Made by a program: the position numbers and the translations under genes | In this document: in pieces, positions 24,739 through 33,444 of the stretch | How the letters are laid out: every line of letters starts with the position of its first letter | Position numbering within the stretch: the stretch's first letter is position 1 | DNA from: Solirubrobacterales bacterium | Lineage (GTDB): Bacteria > Actinomycetota > Thermoleophilia > Solirubrobacterales > 70-9 | Direction of reading: 5' to 3' | NCBI GenBank assembly: GCA_020438295.1 | Contig: JAGQUV010000001.1 | Location: 34,838 to 98,837 of the forward strand | DNA length: 64,000 nucleotides | The notes under the pieces: model-generated | The model's database searches: none | Told to the model about the DNA's origin: nothing | What the model saw: only the letters and a program-made list of their open reading frames with translations

Positions 24739-26448
24739 TCAGACGGTGATCCGGCCGCGCAGGCTCTCGATCAGGTCTTCCGGGAAGCCGGGGACCTTCT
24801 CCAGGTCATCGACCGACCTGTACCCGCCGAACCGCTCGCGGTAGGCCAGGATGCGGGTCGCCTGGGTGACCGAAAGGTCTGCGTCGCGGAGGTCCTCGAA
24901 GGTCGCGCTGTTCAGGTCTATCGCGTCGGGGTCGGCGCTCGATGCGGCCAGAGGGGGGCCCTCGGTGCGGTCCGCAGCTCCGGTCCTCCCCACATCCCGG
25001 CCGTCGAACATCCCGGGGCCGGTTGCCGGTGCGCTTTCCGGCCGCTCCTCCTGAATGCGCGGCGGCGGCCCGGTTTCGGCTCCCGCCGATCCGCCGCCGC
25101 CCGGTTCCGGGGGGTCGGCCGGGGCGACGCTCCGCTCTTCGAGCGCCGCGGCGGCGGCCCTTTCGGCCGACTCGGCCCGGGCCTCCGCCTCTCGCGCCCG
25201 TGCCTCTGCCCGGTCTATCCCGGAGACGACCTCGTTGAGCCGCCGTTCCCGGTCCGATTCCTCGATCTTCAGCTGGGCGAGCCGCTCGGCGAACGCAGCC
25301 CGGCGCTCGGCATCCTCAGCGCGGCGCTCGATCCGGCGCAGGCGCTCTTCGGCCTCGCGCAGAGTCCGGTCGCGCTCCTGGCTGTCGGCACTGAGCCGCC
25401 GCTCGACCGAGGCCAGCCCCGGGGTCAGCGGCGGCAACGGGTCGACCTGGTCGAGATCGCGCTCCAGCTCCTCGACCCGCTGGATCTGCTGCTCGGCCAG
25501 CGGGGCGGCCTCCGATCCGGACTGTTCGGCCTTGATCTCCTCGACTTTGGCGCGCAGACGGGCCTCGGCGTCGTGGGCCGCCTGGTCGGGGGCCTGCTCG
25601 TCGGGAGGGCTGGCCGAGCTGGCCGCCCGCCCGGCAACCGCTCCCCCGGCTGCCCCGGCCACGGCTCCGGCCGCCAGAGCGACCCCGGTCTGCGGCGCGG
25701 ACGGCGCTCCGGATGTTTCGGACGCCACCTCGGAACTACCGGATGGAGCCGGCGGCGGGGCGGTCTGCGGAGCCTCGGTCACCACCGTGTCGGGCTCGGG
25801 GCCGACGGCCGGCGCGGCCGCCGACGGAGTGGCAGTGACCGCGGCCGACGGTGCGGTCTGGCTGGGCGAAGGCGGGGCCGGGATCGCGCCGCCCGAACGG
25901 GCAACTGCGGCGGCCGCCATGCGCTGATCGCGGGCGGCCTGTTTTTCAGCGGTGACCGGGTCGACCGCGGCTCCGGTGGCGGCGCCTGCCGCCAAGCCGG
26001 CCGCGGCGGATGGTGCCTGGCGCCGGGGGTCGGCGCCACCCTTCCGGCGCAGCCGCTCTTCTTCCCGGGACCGCTGGATCGCAGCCCGCTTGCGGCGCTT
26101 CATCTCGGCAGCGCTGGGCTGACCGGCGCCTGACGTCGAGCCGGCCGGGCCTGCAGGCCGGGACCGCCCGCGCACGATGAAGATCCCGGCCACGATCGCA
26201 GCCACGATCACGATTCCGATGATGAAGAACGGAGCGTTGTCGGTCACGAAGTCGGAAACGTCCTGAAACACGCTCTGATCACCTGAGTTCTGACCCGACG
26301 CCTCTTCCAGGGCGGAAATCTGATCGTCGCTCAGGGTGACCGGTGCCTGGTCCGCCCCGTTGCCGTCGGCGGCCTGGGCAAGTCCGGGCAGCGCGGCCGT
26401 CAGGGCCAGCGCAGCGAGGCAGATCACGAGGCTGAATCGCTTACTCAT
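24739..26448 (-). CDS. Membrane-anchored Ala-rich coiled-coil protein with C-terminal helix-hairpin-helix (ComEA-like) domain
   Basis: A 569-residue protein with a signal peptide (MSKRFSLVICLAALALTAALPGLAQAA), a short extracytoplasmic part, and one membrane helix (FFIIGIVIVAAIVAGIFIV, about 80-98). A long Ala/Pro/Glu-rich low-complexity region and a coiled coil of charged heptads (about 380-450, RRIERRAEDAERRAAFAERL) follow. The end is a helix-hairpin-helix domain (IDLNSATFEDLRDADLSVTQ, then VDDLEKVPGFPEDLIE). HhH domains of this type bind DNA non-specifically in ComEA, but ComEA acts outside whereas here the domain should be cytoplasmic if the first segment is cleaved. ATG 26448 fits AAGGA upstream; TTG at 26457 is an alternative. 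Confidence 0.7.
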   Translation of the reverse strand: MSKRFSLVICLAALALTAALPGLAQAADGNGADQAPVTLSDDQISALEEASGQNSGDQSVFQDVSDFVTDNAPFFIIGIVIVAAIVAGIFIVRGRSRPAGPAGSTSGAGQPSAAEMKRRKRAAIQRSREEERLRRKGGADPRRQAPSAAAGLAAGAATGAAVDPVTAEKQAARDQRMAAAAVARSGGAIPAPPSPSQTAPSAAVTATPSAAAPAVGPEPDTVVTEAPQTAPPPAPSGSSEVASETSGAPSAPQTGVALAAGAVAGAAGGAVAGRAASSASPPDEQAPDQAAHDAEARLRAKVEEIKAEQSGSEAAPLAEQQIQRVEELERDLDQVDPLPPLTPGLASVERRLSADSQERDRTLREAEERLRRIERRAEDAERRAAFAERLAQLKIEESDRERRLNEVVSGIDRAEARAREAEARAESAERAAAAALEERSVAPADPPEPGGGGSAGAETGPPPRIQEERPESAPATGPGMFDGRDVGRTGAADRTEGPPLAASSADPDAIDLNSATFEDLRDADLSVTQATRILAYRERFGGYRSVDDLEKVPGFPEDLIESLRGRITV

Positions 26449-26552
26449 CCGCAGCAATCCTTACACGCCCGCCAGTCCCGGACAAACCGGGGCCCCGCCA
26501 TGGTGCCGATCTTGCCGTCGAATTCGGGTCCGGTGCGGGCGGCGCCGACCGC

Positions 26553-27041
26553 TCAAGAGCGGTACCGGCCCTTGAATTCGCGCTCGACGTCACGCTGTAC
26601 ATCGCGGTCGGCGATCTCGCGGCGCCGGTCCCGCCCCTCCTTGTGGCGGGCCAGCGCGAGTTCGACCTTGGCCCGCGGGCCCTTGAAGTAGATACGGGAC
26701 GGGATCAAGGTCAGGCCCTTCTGCTGCGACTTGCCGATCAGGCGCTCGATCTCGGCCTTGTGAAGCAGCAGCTTGCGGGGACGCTCCGGCTCGTGGTTGT
26801 TGGTCGTGGCCGGAGCGTACGGCGGTATGTGCAGATTTCGCAACCAGACCTCGCCGTCTTCGATCGCCGCGTACGCGTCGCCCATCTGGGCCTCGCCCTG
26901 GCGCAGCGCCTTGACCTCGGTGCCGAGCAGCGCGATCCCGGCCTCGAGCTTCTCGACCGTTTCGAACTTCTGGCGGGCCCGCCGGTTGGTCGCGACGTCA
27001 CCCGACGCGGGAGCTCTCTTCTTGCCTTTCTTCTTGCCCAT
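26553..27041 (-). CDS. smpB: SsrA-binding protein SmpB
   Basis: A 162-residue protein. The order and motifs are those of SmpB: a basic N-terminus, then KFETVEKLEAGIALLGTEVKALRQGEA (usually E-A-G-I-x-L-x-G-T-E-V-K-S-L-R), GEVWLRNLHIPPY, RPRKLLLHKAEI, GKSQQKGLTLIP, YFKGPRAKVELALARHK and a basic tail needed for mRNA-channel entry. It binds tmRNA and the stalled ribosome in trans-translation. It lies downstream of the RNase R-family gene on the same strand and near ssrA, a natural functional group. Confidence 0.96.
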   Translation of the reverse strand: MGKKKGKKRAPASGDVATNRRARQKFETVEKLEAGIALLGTEVKALRQGEAQMGDAYAAIEDGEVWLRNLHIPPYAPATTNNHEPERPRKLLLHKAEIERLIGKSQQKGLTLIPSRIYFKGPRAKVELALARHKEGRDRRREIADRDVQRDVEREFKGRYRS

Positions 27042-27087
27042 ACAGGGTTCAATCTAGCCGTAGGCCGGCCCCGGCCCCGGCCGTGGT

Positions 27088-28830
27088 TCAGGCCGGCTCC
27101 AGATCGACCCGGCCTCGCGGGCCGTCCACCCGTTCCACCGAAACCTCGACCGGGTCGCCGAAACGGAAAGCCCTGCCGCTCTTCGCTCCCACCAGGGCGG
27201 TCTCCTCCGGGTTGAGATCGAACCTGTCTCCTTTCATCTTCCTGACCGGGATCAGCCCCTCGTAGCCCGCTCCCAGCTCGCCACCGAAGGTGACGAACGC
27301 TCCGGCCCCAATCACCCCCGACACCTCGCCCTCGAAGGTCTGCTTCCAGCCACGCTCGAACAGCTCCCTCTCCAGCAGGAAGGCGGCGCAGATATCGTCG
27401 GTATCGCGTTCCAGCCGGGTCGCCTCCCGCTCCATCTCGGAGCAGTTGATCGCGGCGGCAGCTACGTCCCCGGGATCGGGGGCCCGCTCGCCCTGCCCCA
27501 GCTCGGAGAGCAGCCCCCGGTGCACGATCAGGTCCGCATAGCGCCGGATCGGCGAGGTGAAATGCGAGTAGGCCTCACTACCCAGCCCCGCATGGCCGAG
27601 GTTCTTCTCCGAGTAACGGGCCGGTTTCAGCGACCTGAGCACGAGCGAGCCCCACGGCACCGCCCCGTGCCCACGCCGCGCCGCCTCCTTGGCAACCGAG
27701 CGGGAAGACTCGATCGCGAGCCGGCCGGCCTGGACCGGCCCGATCCCGTCCGGAACCGGCGGTGCCGGCAGGTCGAGCGAGGCGAGCTGGTCGGTCAGGC
27801 GAACGATCCGGTCCGGGTCCGGAAGTTCATGGACGCGGTACAGCGTCGGAGTCCGCTTTGCCTCGAGCAGTTTCGCGACCTGCTCGTTGGCCAGCACCAT
27901 CAGCTGTTCGATCAGGCGGTGGGCCTCGGTCTGCGACTCCGCCTTCGAGCCGGTGACCTGCCCATCGTCGTCGAAGCTGAACGACGGCTCGGTCGAGCTG
28001 ACATCGAGCGTAGCTTCGGACCTTGTCTCGGCCAGTCGCGCCGCCACCTTGCGGGCAAGCCCGAGTGGCTCCGCGGCGGTCTCGGGCGGACGCTCCTGCC
28101 CGACAAAAATTCGGTCGAGTTGGTCGTAGTCAAGCCGGGCATCGGAAACCACCCGGCTCCGGTACCAGGCGATCGAGCTCACCTCGCCGCTGCCCGAAAG
28201 GACGATCTCGCTGGTCACGGCAAGTCGCTCCTCTCCGGGTGACAGCGAGCAGACCCCTGCGCTCAGGGCGAGCGGCAGCATCGGCTCGACCGACGTAGCC
28301 ACGTAGGTGCTGTTGGCTCGCCGGGCGGCCTCCGCCTCGAGGCCGGAGCCCGGCCGGACGTAGGCGGCGACGTCGGCGATGTGGATCCAGACCCTCACGC
28401 CGTCCGCTTCGCGCCGGGCCGAGACGGCGTCATCGAAATCGCGGGCGGAAGATGGATCCACCGTGAACGTCGGCAAAGCGGTCAGGTCTCGCCGGCCGCC
28501 CGGCACCTCGACCGGGTTCCCGGCCGCCGCTTCCGCCTCCGCCTCGATCGCCTGCCGGAATCCCCGGTGCCGCAGCCGTTCCAGCGTAAGGGCCTCGCTG
28601 ACGTCGGTGGCGTTGTCGATCTGACCGAGGTCCCGGACGATCCTGGCCCGTCCGCCGGCGAACTCGGCCCACGCGATCTGTCCGCGGCGGAACCTGGTCC
28701 TGCGGTCGAGCGTCGCCTGCTCTCCCGGCTCGAACAGCGGCCTGGCCACGGTGAACCGGCCGCGCCGTTCGAGCGTCGCTACGTGAAAGGTCCCCCGCCG
28801 ACGACCGCGGGACCGGCCCGAACGGCTCAC
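27088..28830 (-). CDS. RNB-domain 3'-5' exoribonuclease (RNase R/RNase II family)
   Basis: A 580-residue enzyme, shorter than canonical RNase R (about 750-810). It has a reduced N-terminal OB region, a full RNB domain and a C-terminal S1-like segment (TFEGEVSGVIGAGAFVTFGG and the closing VEVSVERVDGPRGRVDLEP). The RNB metal site TVDPSSARDFDDAVS is intact, as are HIADVAAYVRPGS and the conserved YSHFTSPIRRYADLIVHR. It should degrade RNA processively; RNase R relatives clear non-stop mRNA during trans-translation. The GTG start overlaps the stop of the upstream protease gene by four bases (GTGA). Whether it equals RNase R functionally is inference. Confidence 0.88.
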   Translation of the reverse strand: MSRSGRSRGRRRGTFHVATLERRGRFTVARPLFEPGEQATLDRRTRFRRGQIAWAEFAGGRARIVRDLGQIDNATDVSEALTLERLRHRGFRQAIEAEAEAAAGNPVEVPGGRRDLTALPTFTVDPSSARDFDDAVSARREADGVRVWIHIADVAAYVRPGSGLEAEAARRANSTYVATSVEPMLPLALSAGVCSLSPGEERLAVTSEIVLSGSGEVSSIAWYRSRVVSDARLDYDQLDRIFVGQERPPETAAEPLGLARKVAARLAETRSEATLDVSSTEPSFSFDDDGQVTGSKAESQTEAHRLIEQLMVLANEQVAKLLEAKRTPTLYRVHELPDPDRIVRLTDQLASLDLPAPPVPDGIGPVQAGRLAIESSRSVAKEAARRGHGAVPWGSLVLRSLKPARYSEKNLGHAGLGSEAYSHFTSPIRRYADLIVHRGLLSELGQGERAPDPGDVAAAAINCSEMEREATRLERDTDDICAAFLLERELFERGWKQTFEGEVSGVIGAGAFVTFGGELGAGYEGLIPVRKMKGDRFDLNPEETALVGAKSGRAFRFGDPVEVSVERVDGPRGRVDLEPA

Positions 28831-30038
28831 CCGGAGCCCTGTTCGGTGGCCACCTCGTCGCCCAGCACCTCGAACGCGCGCTCGAGCTGCCGGTCCCGCC
28901 TCGCCTTCGGCGGCTGGGCCACATGGACATCGGGCTCGAGCCCCTTGCCGGCCAGCGATACGCCGTCGGCCGTCAGGAATTCGCCGACCGTCAGATCGAG
29001 CGCACCGCCGTTGTCGAGATCGATCACCTGCTGAAAGACACCTTTGCCGAAGGTCCGGGTGCCTACCACCGGCACGTCGACGTTGGTCTGGAGAGCGGCC
29101 GCCAGGATCTCGGCCGCCGAGGCCGTGTCCCGGTTGACCAGAACGGTCAGCGGGAAATCACCGATGTCTCCCCCGATTGCCCGGTAGACCCGGTCGCCCT
29201 CCGTGCGGGAGCTGGTTTCGACCACCACCTCGTTCTCGGGGACGAAGATGCTGGCCGTGAGCACGGCTTCGGGCAGCAGTCCCCCGCCGTTGCCGCGAAG
29301 GTCGATCACGATCCCTTCCGCCCCCTTCTTCCTGGCCTGGTTGACGGCGTGCCTCAGTGACCGGCTCGCCCCGTTGCTGAACGTGGTCAGCCGCACGTAC
29401 CCGAGTCTGTCACCGTCCACCTGCTCGACCCGGTTTGAGGTGATCGGGACCCGGATCTCTTCCCGGGTGAGCGTGAAACGCTTAGGCCTGCCTTCGCCCT
29501 GTACCTTCACGCCGATCGTTACGTCGGTCCCGGCCGGCCCCTTGATCCTGGCCACCGCGAGGCCGGCGCTCTCGCCCTTGATCGACTCACCGTCGGCGCT
29601 GACGATCACGTCGCCGGCCTCGAGCCCGGCCCGGTCCGCCGGCGAACCCTTGAACACGAACCCGACCCTCAATCCCCGGCTCCCGACCTCACCCACGGTC
29701 ATGCCGACGCCGCTGAATGAGCCGTCGATCGATTCGTTGAACTGCTTCAGCTGCCGGGAGTCGAAGTAGTGGGAGAAGCGGTCGTCGTACTGTTTTCGCA
29801 GGCGCTGGATCATGCCGCGGATCGAAGAATTGGTGACCTCGGACGAGTCGGTCGGCCGGAAGTACATCCGCTCGATCACCTCGGCCGCCTGATCCGAAGC
29901 CGACTGGGCCGGGCCCAGCTCGGTCTCGACCAGGACATCCCGCACCGGGCCCGGCAGGTTGTCCGGGTGACCTCCTATCCAGATGCCGACAAAGAGCGTG
30001 AGCGCGAGCGCCCCGAGGGCGAGGAATGCCCGGCTCAA
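28827..30038 (-). CDS. S41-family carboxy-terminal processing protease
   Basis: A 403-residue exported serine protease. An N-terminal signal-anchor (AFLALGALALTLFVGIWIGG) is followed by a cap helix region, a PDZ domain (about 105-190, VGFVFKGSPADRAGLEAGDVIVS) and the tail-specific protease core. The core has DLRGNGGG, the catalytic Ser in DTASAAEILAAAL and the Lys in TFGKGVFQ. These enzymes trim envelope proteins from the C-terminus outside the membrane. The start codon is TTG, 19 bp after ftsX, with a GGAACGG possible binding site. FtsEX-CtpA gene order also occurs in Bacillus, suggesting a shared role in wall growth. Confidence 0.92.
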   Translation of the reverse strand: MSRAFLALGALALTLFVGIWIGGHPDNLPGPVRDVLVETELGPAQSASDQAAEVIERMYFRPTDSSEVTNSSIRGMIQRLRKQYDDRFSHYFDSRQLKQFNESIDGSFSGVGMTVGEVGSRGLRVGFVFKGSPADRAGLEAGDVIVSADGESIKGESAGLAVARIKGPAGTDVTIGVKVQGEGRPKRFTLTREEIRVPITSNRVEQVDGDRLGYVRLTTFSNGASRSLRHAVNQARKKGAEGIVIDLRGNGGGLLPEAVLTASIFVPENEVVVETSSRTEGDRVYRAIGGDIGDFPLTVLVNRDTASAAEILAAALQTNVDVPVVGTRTFGKGVFQQVIDLDNGGALDLTVGEFLTADGVSLAGKGLEPDVHVAQPPKARRDRQLERAFEVLGDEVATEQGSG

Positions 30039-30057
30039 GGCCGTTCCAGCCGAAGGC

Positions 30058-30966
30058 TCAGACCTTGAGGAAACGACGCAGGGTGAGACCCGAACCGATC
30101 GCGGAAACGAGGATCGCCGCCACGAACAGGCAGGCCATCAGCACCACGAACGACATCGAGTCCTGCGCCTGCATCAGGGCGAAGCTTTCCGAGAGCGGGT
30201 CCACCACTGTGACCTTGCCGATCCACAGCACCAGTATCGCAATCGCGCCACCGAGCATGCCGACGACGACGCCTTCGATCATGAACGGCCAGCGGATGAA
30301 CCACCGGGTCGCACCGACCAGGCGCATGACCTCGATTTCGCGGCGGCGGGTATAGATCGAGAGCCGGATCGTATTGCCGATCAACAGAAGCGAGGCACCG
30401 ATCAACAGCGCGGTTATCACGGTCAGGACGAGCTTCAGCGCGCCGGTCACCTCTTCGATCCGGTTGGCGTCGGCCTGACGGTCGTCGACCTTCTGCACGA
30501 TCGGTGAGATGAAGGTCGGCTTGCCGCTCTTGTTCGGCGGCTGGAGCGAGGCCCGGATCGCGTCGAGATTGGCCGCGTCGTCGGGCTTCACGATGAAGTT
30601 CGCCGGGAAGGGATTGCCGTTGATCTCCTTCAGCACGGCCCGGTCCTCCTGCGCGAAGTCGCGCTTGAACTCGTTCAGCGCGTCGCGCTTGGTCAGGTAG
30701 GCGACGGTGCCCACGTGCGGCAGGGCCTCGATCTCGTTCCTCAGACTCGATACCTCGCCCTGGGTGGCGTCGTCATAGAGGTAGACCCGGATCTGGAGCT
30801 CGTCGCGGACGTCGGCACTCTTGCTCTGCGTGGTCTGGAAGACCGGGATCAGGACCCCGATCAGGATCGCGGTCAGGACCGTGGTGACCACCGCGGCCGT
30901 GGTCGGCGCCACGTTCCTGCGGATCGCCCGGATCGCTTCGCCCGTGAAGAACCAGATCCGGCCCAT
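30058..30966 (-). CDS. ftsX: Cell division ABC transporter permease FtsX
   Basis: A 302-residue protein with four membrane helices: one near the N-terminus (IRRNVAPTTAAVVTTVLTAILIGVLI), an extracytoplasmic domain of about 130 residues (VYLYDDATQGEVSSLRNEIEALPHV region), then three C-terminal helices of the MacB/FtsX type. The segment RREIEVMRLVGATRWFIRWPFMIEG is the conserved cytoplasmic coupling loop. With FtsE it transmits ATP hydrolysis to extracytoplasmic wall hydrolases. It is coupled to ftsE by TGATG. No EnvC-type M23 protein lies beside it. Confidence 0.94.
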   Translation of the reverse strand: MGRIWFFTGEAIRAIRRNVAPTTAAVVTTVLTAILIGVLIPVFQTTQSKSADVRDELQIRVYLYDDATQGEVSSLRNEIEALPHVGTVAYLTKRDALNEFKRDFAQEDRAVLKEINGNPFPANFIVKPDDAANLDAIRASLQPPNKSGKPTFISPIVQKVDDRQADANRIEEVTGALKLVLTVITALLIGASLLLIGNTIRLSIYTRRREIEVMRLVGATRWFIRWPFMIEGVVVGMLGGAIAILVLWIGKVTVVDPLSESFALMQAQDSMSFVVLMACLFVAAILVSAIGSGLTLRRFLKV

Positions 30967-31823
30967 CAGTGGACCCCGTTCGAGTGGCCTTCGACCCCGA
31001 CGCCCATCTCGGCCCGCATGCGAACGCCGAACTCGGTGGTCGATTCCTCCGTGTAACCGCCGGCGATCTCGTCGCGGATCACCCGGCCCTCGTAGAGCTC
31101 GACCACACGTCGTCGCATCCGGTCGACCATCTCGCGGTCGTGGGTGACCACGACTACTGTGGTGCCGGTCCGGTTGATCCGGTAGAGCAGCTGCATGATG
31201 CCGACCGAGGTGACCGGGTCGAGGTTGCCGCTGGGTTCGTCGGCCAACAGCAGCGGCGGGTGGTTGACGAAGGCCCGGGCCACCGAGACCCGCTGCTGCT
31301 CGCCGCCGGAAAGCTCGTCCGGGTAGTTGTGGAGCTTGGTCGACAGGCCGACCAGGCGGAGGGTCTCGGGGACCTTCCGCCGGATTTCGGCCCTGGAGGC
31401 GCCGATCACCTGGAGCGCGTAGGCGACGTTGTCGTAGACGGTCCGGCTGGGCAGGAGCTTGAAGTCCTGGAAGACCGTGCCGATGTTGCGCCGCAGGTGG
31501 GGGATTCTCTTCTCGGAGAGGGTGCCGATGTCCCGGCCGGCAATCGAGACGGTTCCGTCGGTCGGGTCGAGCTCACGGATCAGCAGCTTGATCAGGGTCG
31601 ACTTGCCGCAGCCGGTGGGGCCGACCAGGAAAACGAAATCACCCCGGTCGACTGCCAGTGAGACCCGGTCGACCGCGAGATGGCCGCCCGGGTAGACCTT
31701 GCTGACGTCCCGCATCTCGATTATCGGGGCGCCGCCCCTGCGTGGCCGCTCGGCCTGCTTGCGTTCACGGGCCTGTTCGAGCTCGGCGCTCGCCCGCTTC
31801 TGTTTCCTTTTTCCGAATGCCAT
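30966..31823 (-). CDS. ftsE: Cell division ATP-binding protein FtsE
   Basis: A 285-residue protein from ATG at 31823. Walker [14 protein letters not shown]-loop [20 protein letters not shown] (typical of FtsE), signature [14 protein letters not shown], Walker [13 protein letters not shown] and switch His [13 protein letters not shown]. It has an unusual N-terminal basic extension of about 35 residues ([20 protein letters not shown]) and a C-terminal tail of about 30 residues. Upstream in-frame starts exist (GTG near 31844) and would add residues through the hairpin. It works with FtsX at the division site. Confidence 0.94.
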   Translation of the reverse strand: MAFGKRKQKRASAELEQARERKQAERPRRGGAPIIEMRDVSKVYPGGHLAVDRVSLAVDRGDFVFLVGPTGCGKSTLIKLLIRELDPTDGTVSIAGRDIGTLSEKRIPHLRRNIGTVFQDFKLLPSRTVYDNVAYALQVIGASRAEIRRKVPETLRLVGLSTKLHNYPDELSGGEQQRVSVARAFVNHPPLLLADEPSGNLDPVTSVGIMQLLYRINRTGTTVVVVTHDREMVDRMRRRVVELYEGRVIRDEIAGGYTEESTTEFGVRMRAEMGVGVEGHSNGVH

Positions 31824-31835
31824 CTGTTCCCGCTT

Positions 31836-31857
31836 ATTCACCCCGTTCAGGGTGAAT
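31836..31857. repeat. Inverted repeat ATTCACCC-N6-GGGTGAAT in the ftsE leader
   Basis: ATTCACCC (31836-31843) pairs perfectly with GGGTGAAT (31850-31857) around CGTTCA. It lies 13 bp upstream of the ftsE ATG and about 95 bp upstream of the divergent trypsin gene. No T-run follows. Arms and loop resemble the larger hairpin at 37277-37310. Confidence 0.55.
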
Positions 31858-31951
31858 CCTTCCGATGGGACGGGCCTTCCGCCCTCCCGCAAGTATTTGG
31901 TCAGCGGCAAACTAGCATTTGCTAAGAATCTGAACCGGGTAGGCTTCCGGG

Positions 31952-33127
31952 ATGGTCGGAATCGCCCAGAAGGCAGGGGTCCGGACCGTGAGCTTCGGCT
32001 GCGGCCTGGTCGTCCTCGCGCTCGCCCTCGGATTCGGCACCCCGACCGCCCCCGCCGCGCAGCACGGGGCGTCGGCCGGCATTGCAGACGGTGGCGGTCA
32101 GGCGGTGGCCAGCGTGGTCAACGGAACGGCGACCTCGATCGGCAAGTGGCCCTGGCAGGTGGCCCTGCTCGGCGGCAGGCGACCCGGCACGAGGGCCACT
32201 CCGCTGGCCCGGTTCTTCTGCGGCGGTTCACTGATTGCGCCCGACCTGGTCCTGACCGCCGCGCACTGCGTCGCCAACGTCAAGAAGAGCGGGTTCCGGA
32301 ACATCCAGGTCGTTTCCGGGCGGACCCGCCTGAACCGTAGATCGACCGGGACGGTGTCGGCGATCAAGCGGGCGATCTTCCCGCTGAACCGGAACGGCAA
32401 ACGGCGGTACCGTGCGACCGACGGCGTGCCGAGCTGGGACCTGGCCCTGCTGCAGCTGAAGGCACCGCTGTCCTCGGCCACTATCCGGATCGCCGGCCCG
32501 GACGAGGCCGGAGCCACAAAACCGGGTAGACCGACGTTCACCGCGGGATGGGGAGTGACCGGCCCGCTCAAGCGGAAATCTTCCAACCGCCTGCGCATGG
32601 CCAGGCAGGTGATGCTCCCGAACCGGATCTGCCGCTCGACCACGGGCCGGTTCTTCGACGGCACGACGATGAACTGCCTCGGTGGGCCCGGCGCGCATTC
32701 CTCGACCTGCTTCGGAGACAGCGGGGGCCCGCTGGTCACCGCGGTCGGTGACGAGTTCCGGTTGGTCGGCCTGACCAGCAACGGCGATCCCTACTGCCGG
32801 CCCTACATCCCTTCGGTCGACACGCGGATTGCCGCCGGACCGATCAGGGGATGGATTCACGAGACCGCCCTGGCAATTTCCGGGATCGACGTGATCGGAA
32901 GGGGCGGAAGCGTCGGTCCGCTCCCGAGATGGTGCCGGGTCCCGCGGCTTCGCAACCTGACCCTGCCCGGGGCACGCCGGCTGCTCAGGTCGAGGAGCTG
33001 CCGGCTGGGCCGTACGCGTCCCGACCGTTTCTCGGGCCTGAGACGGGGCCGGATAAGCTTCTCCGGCTTCCTGCCCGGCTGGTTCGCCCCGCCGAATGCC
33101 CGGATCACGGTCTGGGTGGCAAGGTGA
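31952..33127 (+). CDS. Secreted trypsin-like (S1) serine protease with C-terminal PASTA-like domain
   Basis: A 391-residue exported protein with a signal peptide of about 36 residues. It has a mature S1 domain starting SVVNGTATSIGKWPWQVAL, the site where trypsinogen-like activation would expose the N-terminus. The catalytic triad is complete: His105 in TAAHC, Asp163 in SWDLALLQL, Ser257 in FGDSGGPL, with paired Cys as in animal-type trypsins. Residues about 325-390 look like a single PASTA unit (CRVPRLRNLTLPGARRLLRS through FLPGWFAPPNARITVWV). PASTA units bind peptidoglycan or muropeptides, so wall anchoring of the protease is plausible. Its stop overlaps the next start (GTGA). Confidence 0.87.
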   Translation: MVGIAQKAGVRTVSFGCGLVVLALALGFGTPTAPAAQHGASAGIADGGGQAVASVVNGTATSIGKWPWQVALLGGRRPGTRATPLARFFCGGSLIAPDLVLTAAHCVANVKKSGFRNIQVVSGRTRLNRRSTGTVSAIKRAIFPLNRNGKRRYRATDGVPSWDLALLQLKAPLSSATIRIAGPDEAGATKPGRPTFTAGWGVTGPLKRKSSNRLRMARQVMLPNRICRSTTGRFFDGTTMNCLGGPGAHSSTCFGDSGGPLVTAVGDEFRLVGLTSNGDPYCRPYIPSVDTRIAAGPIRGWIHETALAISGIDVIGRGGSVGPLPRWCRVPRLRNLTLPGARRLLRSRSCRLGRTRPDRFSGLRRGRISFSGFLPGWFAPPNARITVWVAR

Positions 33128-33444
33128 ACCGGCGCCCGGCGGTCCTCTCGATCACGGTCGCCGGCCTTCTTTCGGCCGCGATCTTCGCCGGCTGCTCCGA
33201 CTCGGACGACACGTCCGGAGCGACCGGCAGCGGCGCGACCGGCAGTCAACCGGCCACCGAGGTCGATGCCCCGGCCGGGACCAGCGGCCCGGCCAGCGCC
33301 GGCGACAAGGTGCCCGACGCGCCCGACAACGCGATCAGCGACCGCCCGGGCGGTCCCAACGACACGAATGGCAAGGACGATAAGGGTGGCAAGGATGCCG
33401 ACCACGAACAGCAGGAAGGCTCGGGCTCGGCCGAGCCCTACTGA
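33124..33444 (+). CDS. Small lipoprotein, disordered and acidic/polar
   Basis: A 106-residue protein whose GTG start overlaps the stop of the trypsin-like gene by four bases. The signal MNRRPAVLSITVAGLLSAAIFAGC ends in a lipobox with Cys. The remainder is low-complexity (Gly/Ser/Thr/Asp/Lys: SDDTSGATGSGATGS, then DTNGKDDKGGKDADHE) with no predicted fold. The strong coupling suggests a role with the protease, perhaps as anchor, substrate or inhibitor; this is inference. The stop directly abuts the nadA stop on the other strand. Confidence 0.65.
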   Translation: MNRRPAVLSITVAGLLSAAIFAGCSDSDDTSGATGSGATGSQPATEVDAPAGTSGPASAGDKVPDAPDNAISDRPGGPNDTNGKDDKGGKDADHEQQEGSGSAEPY

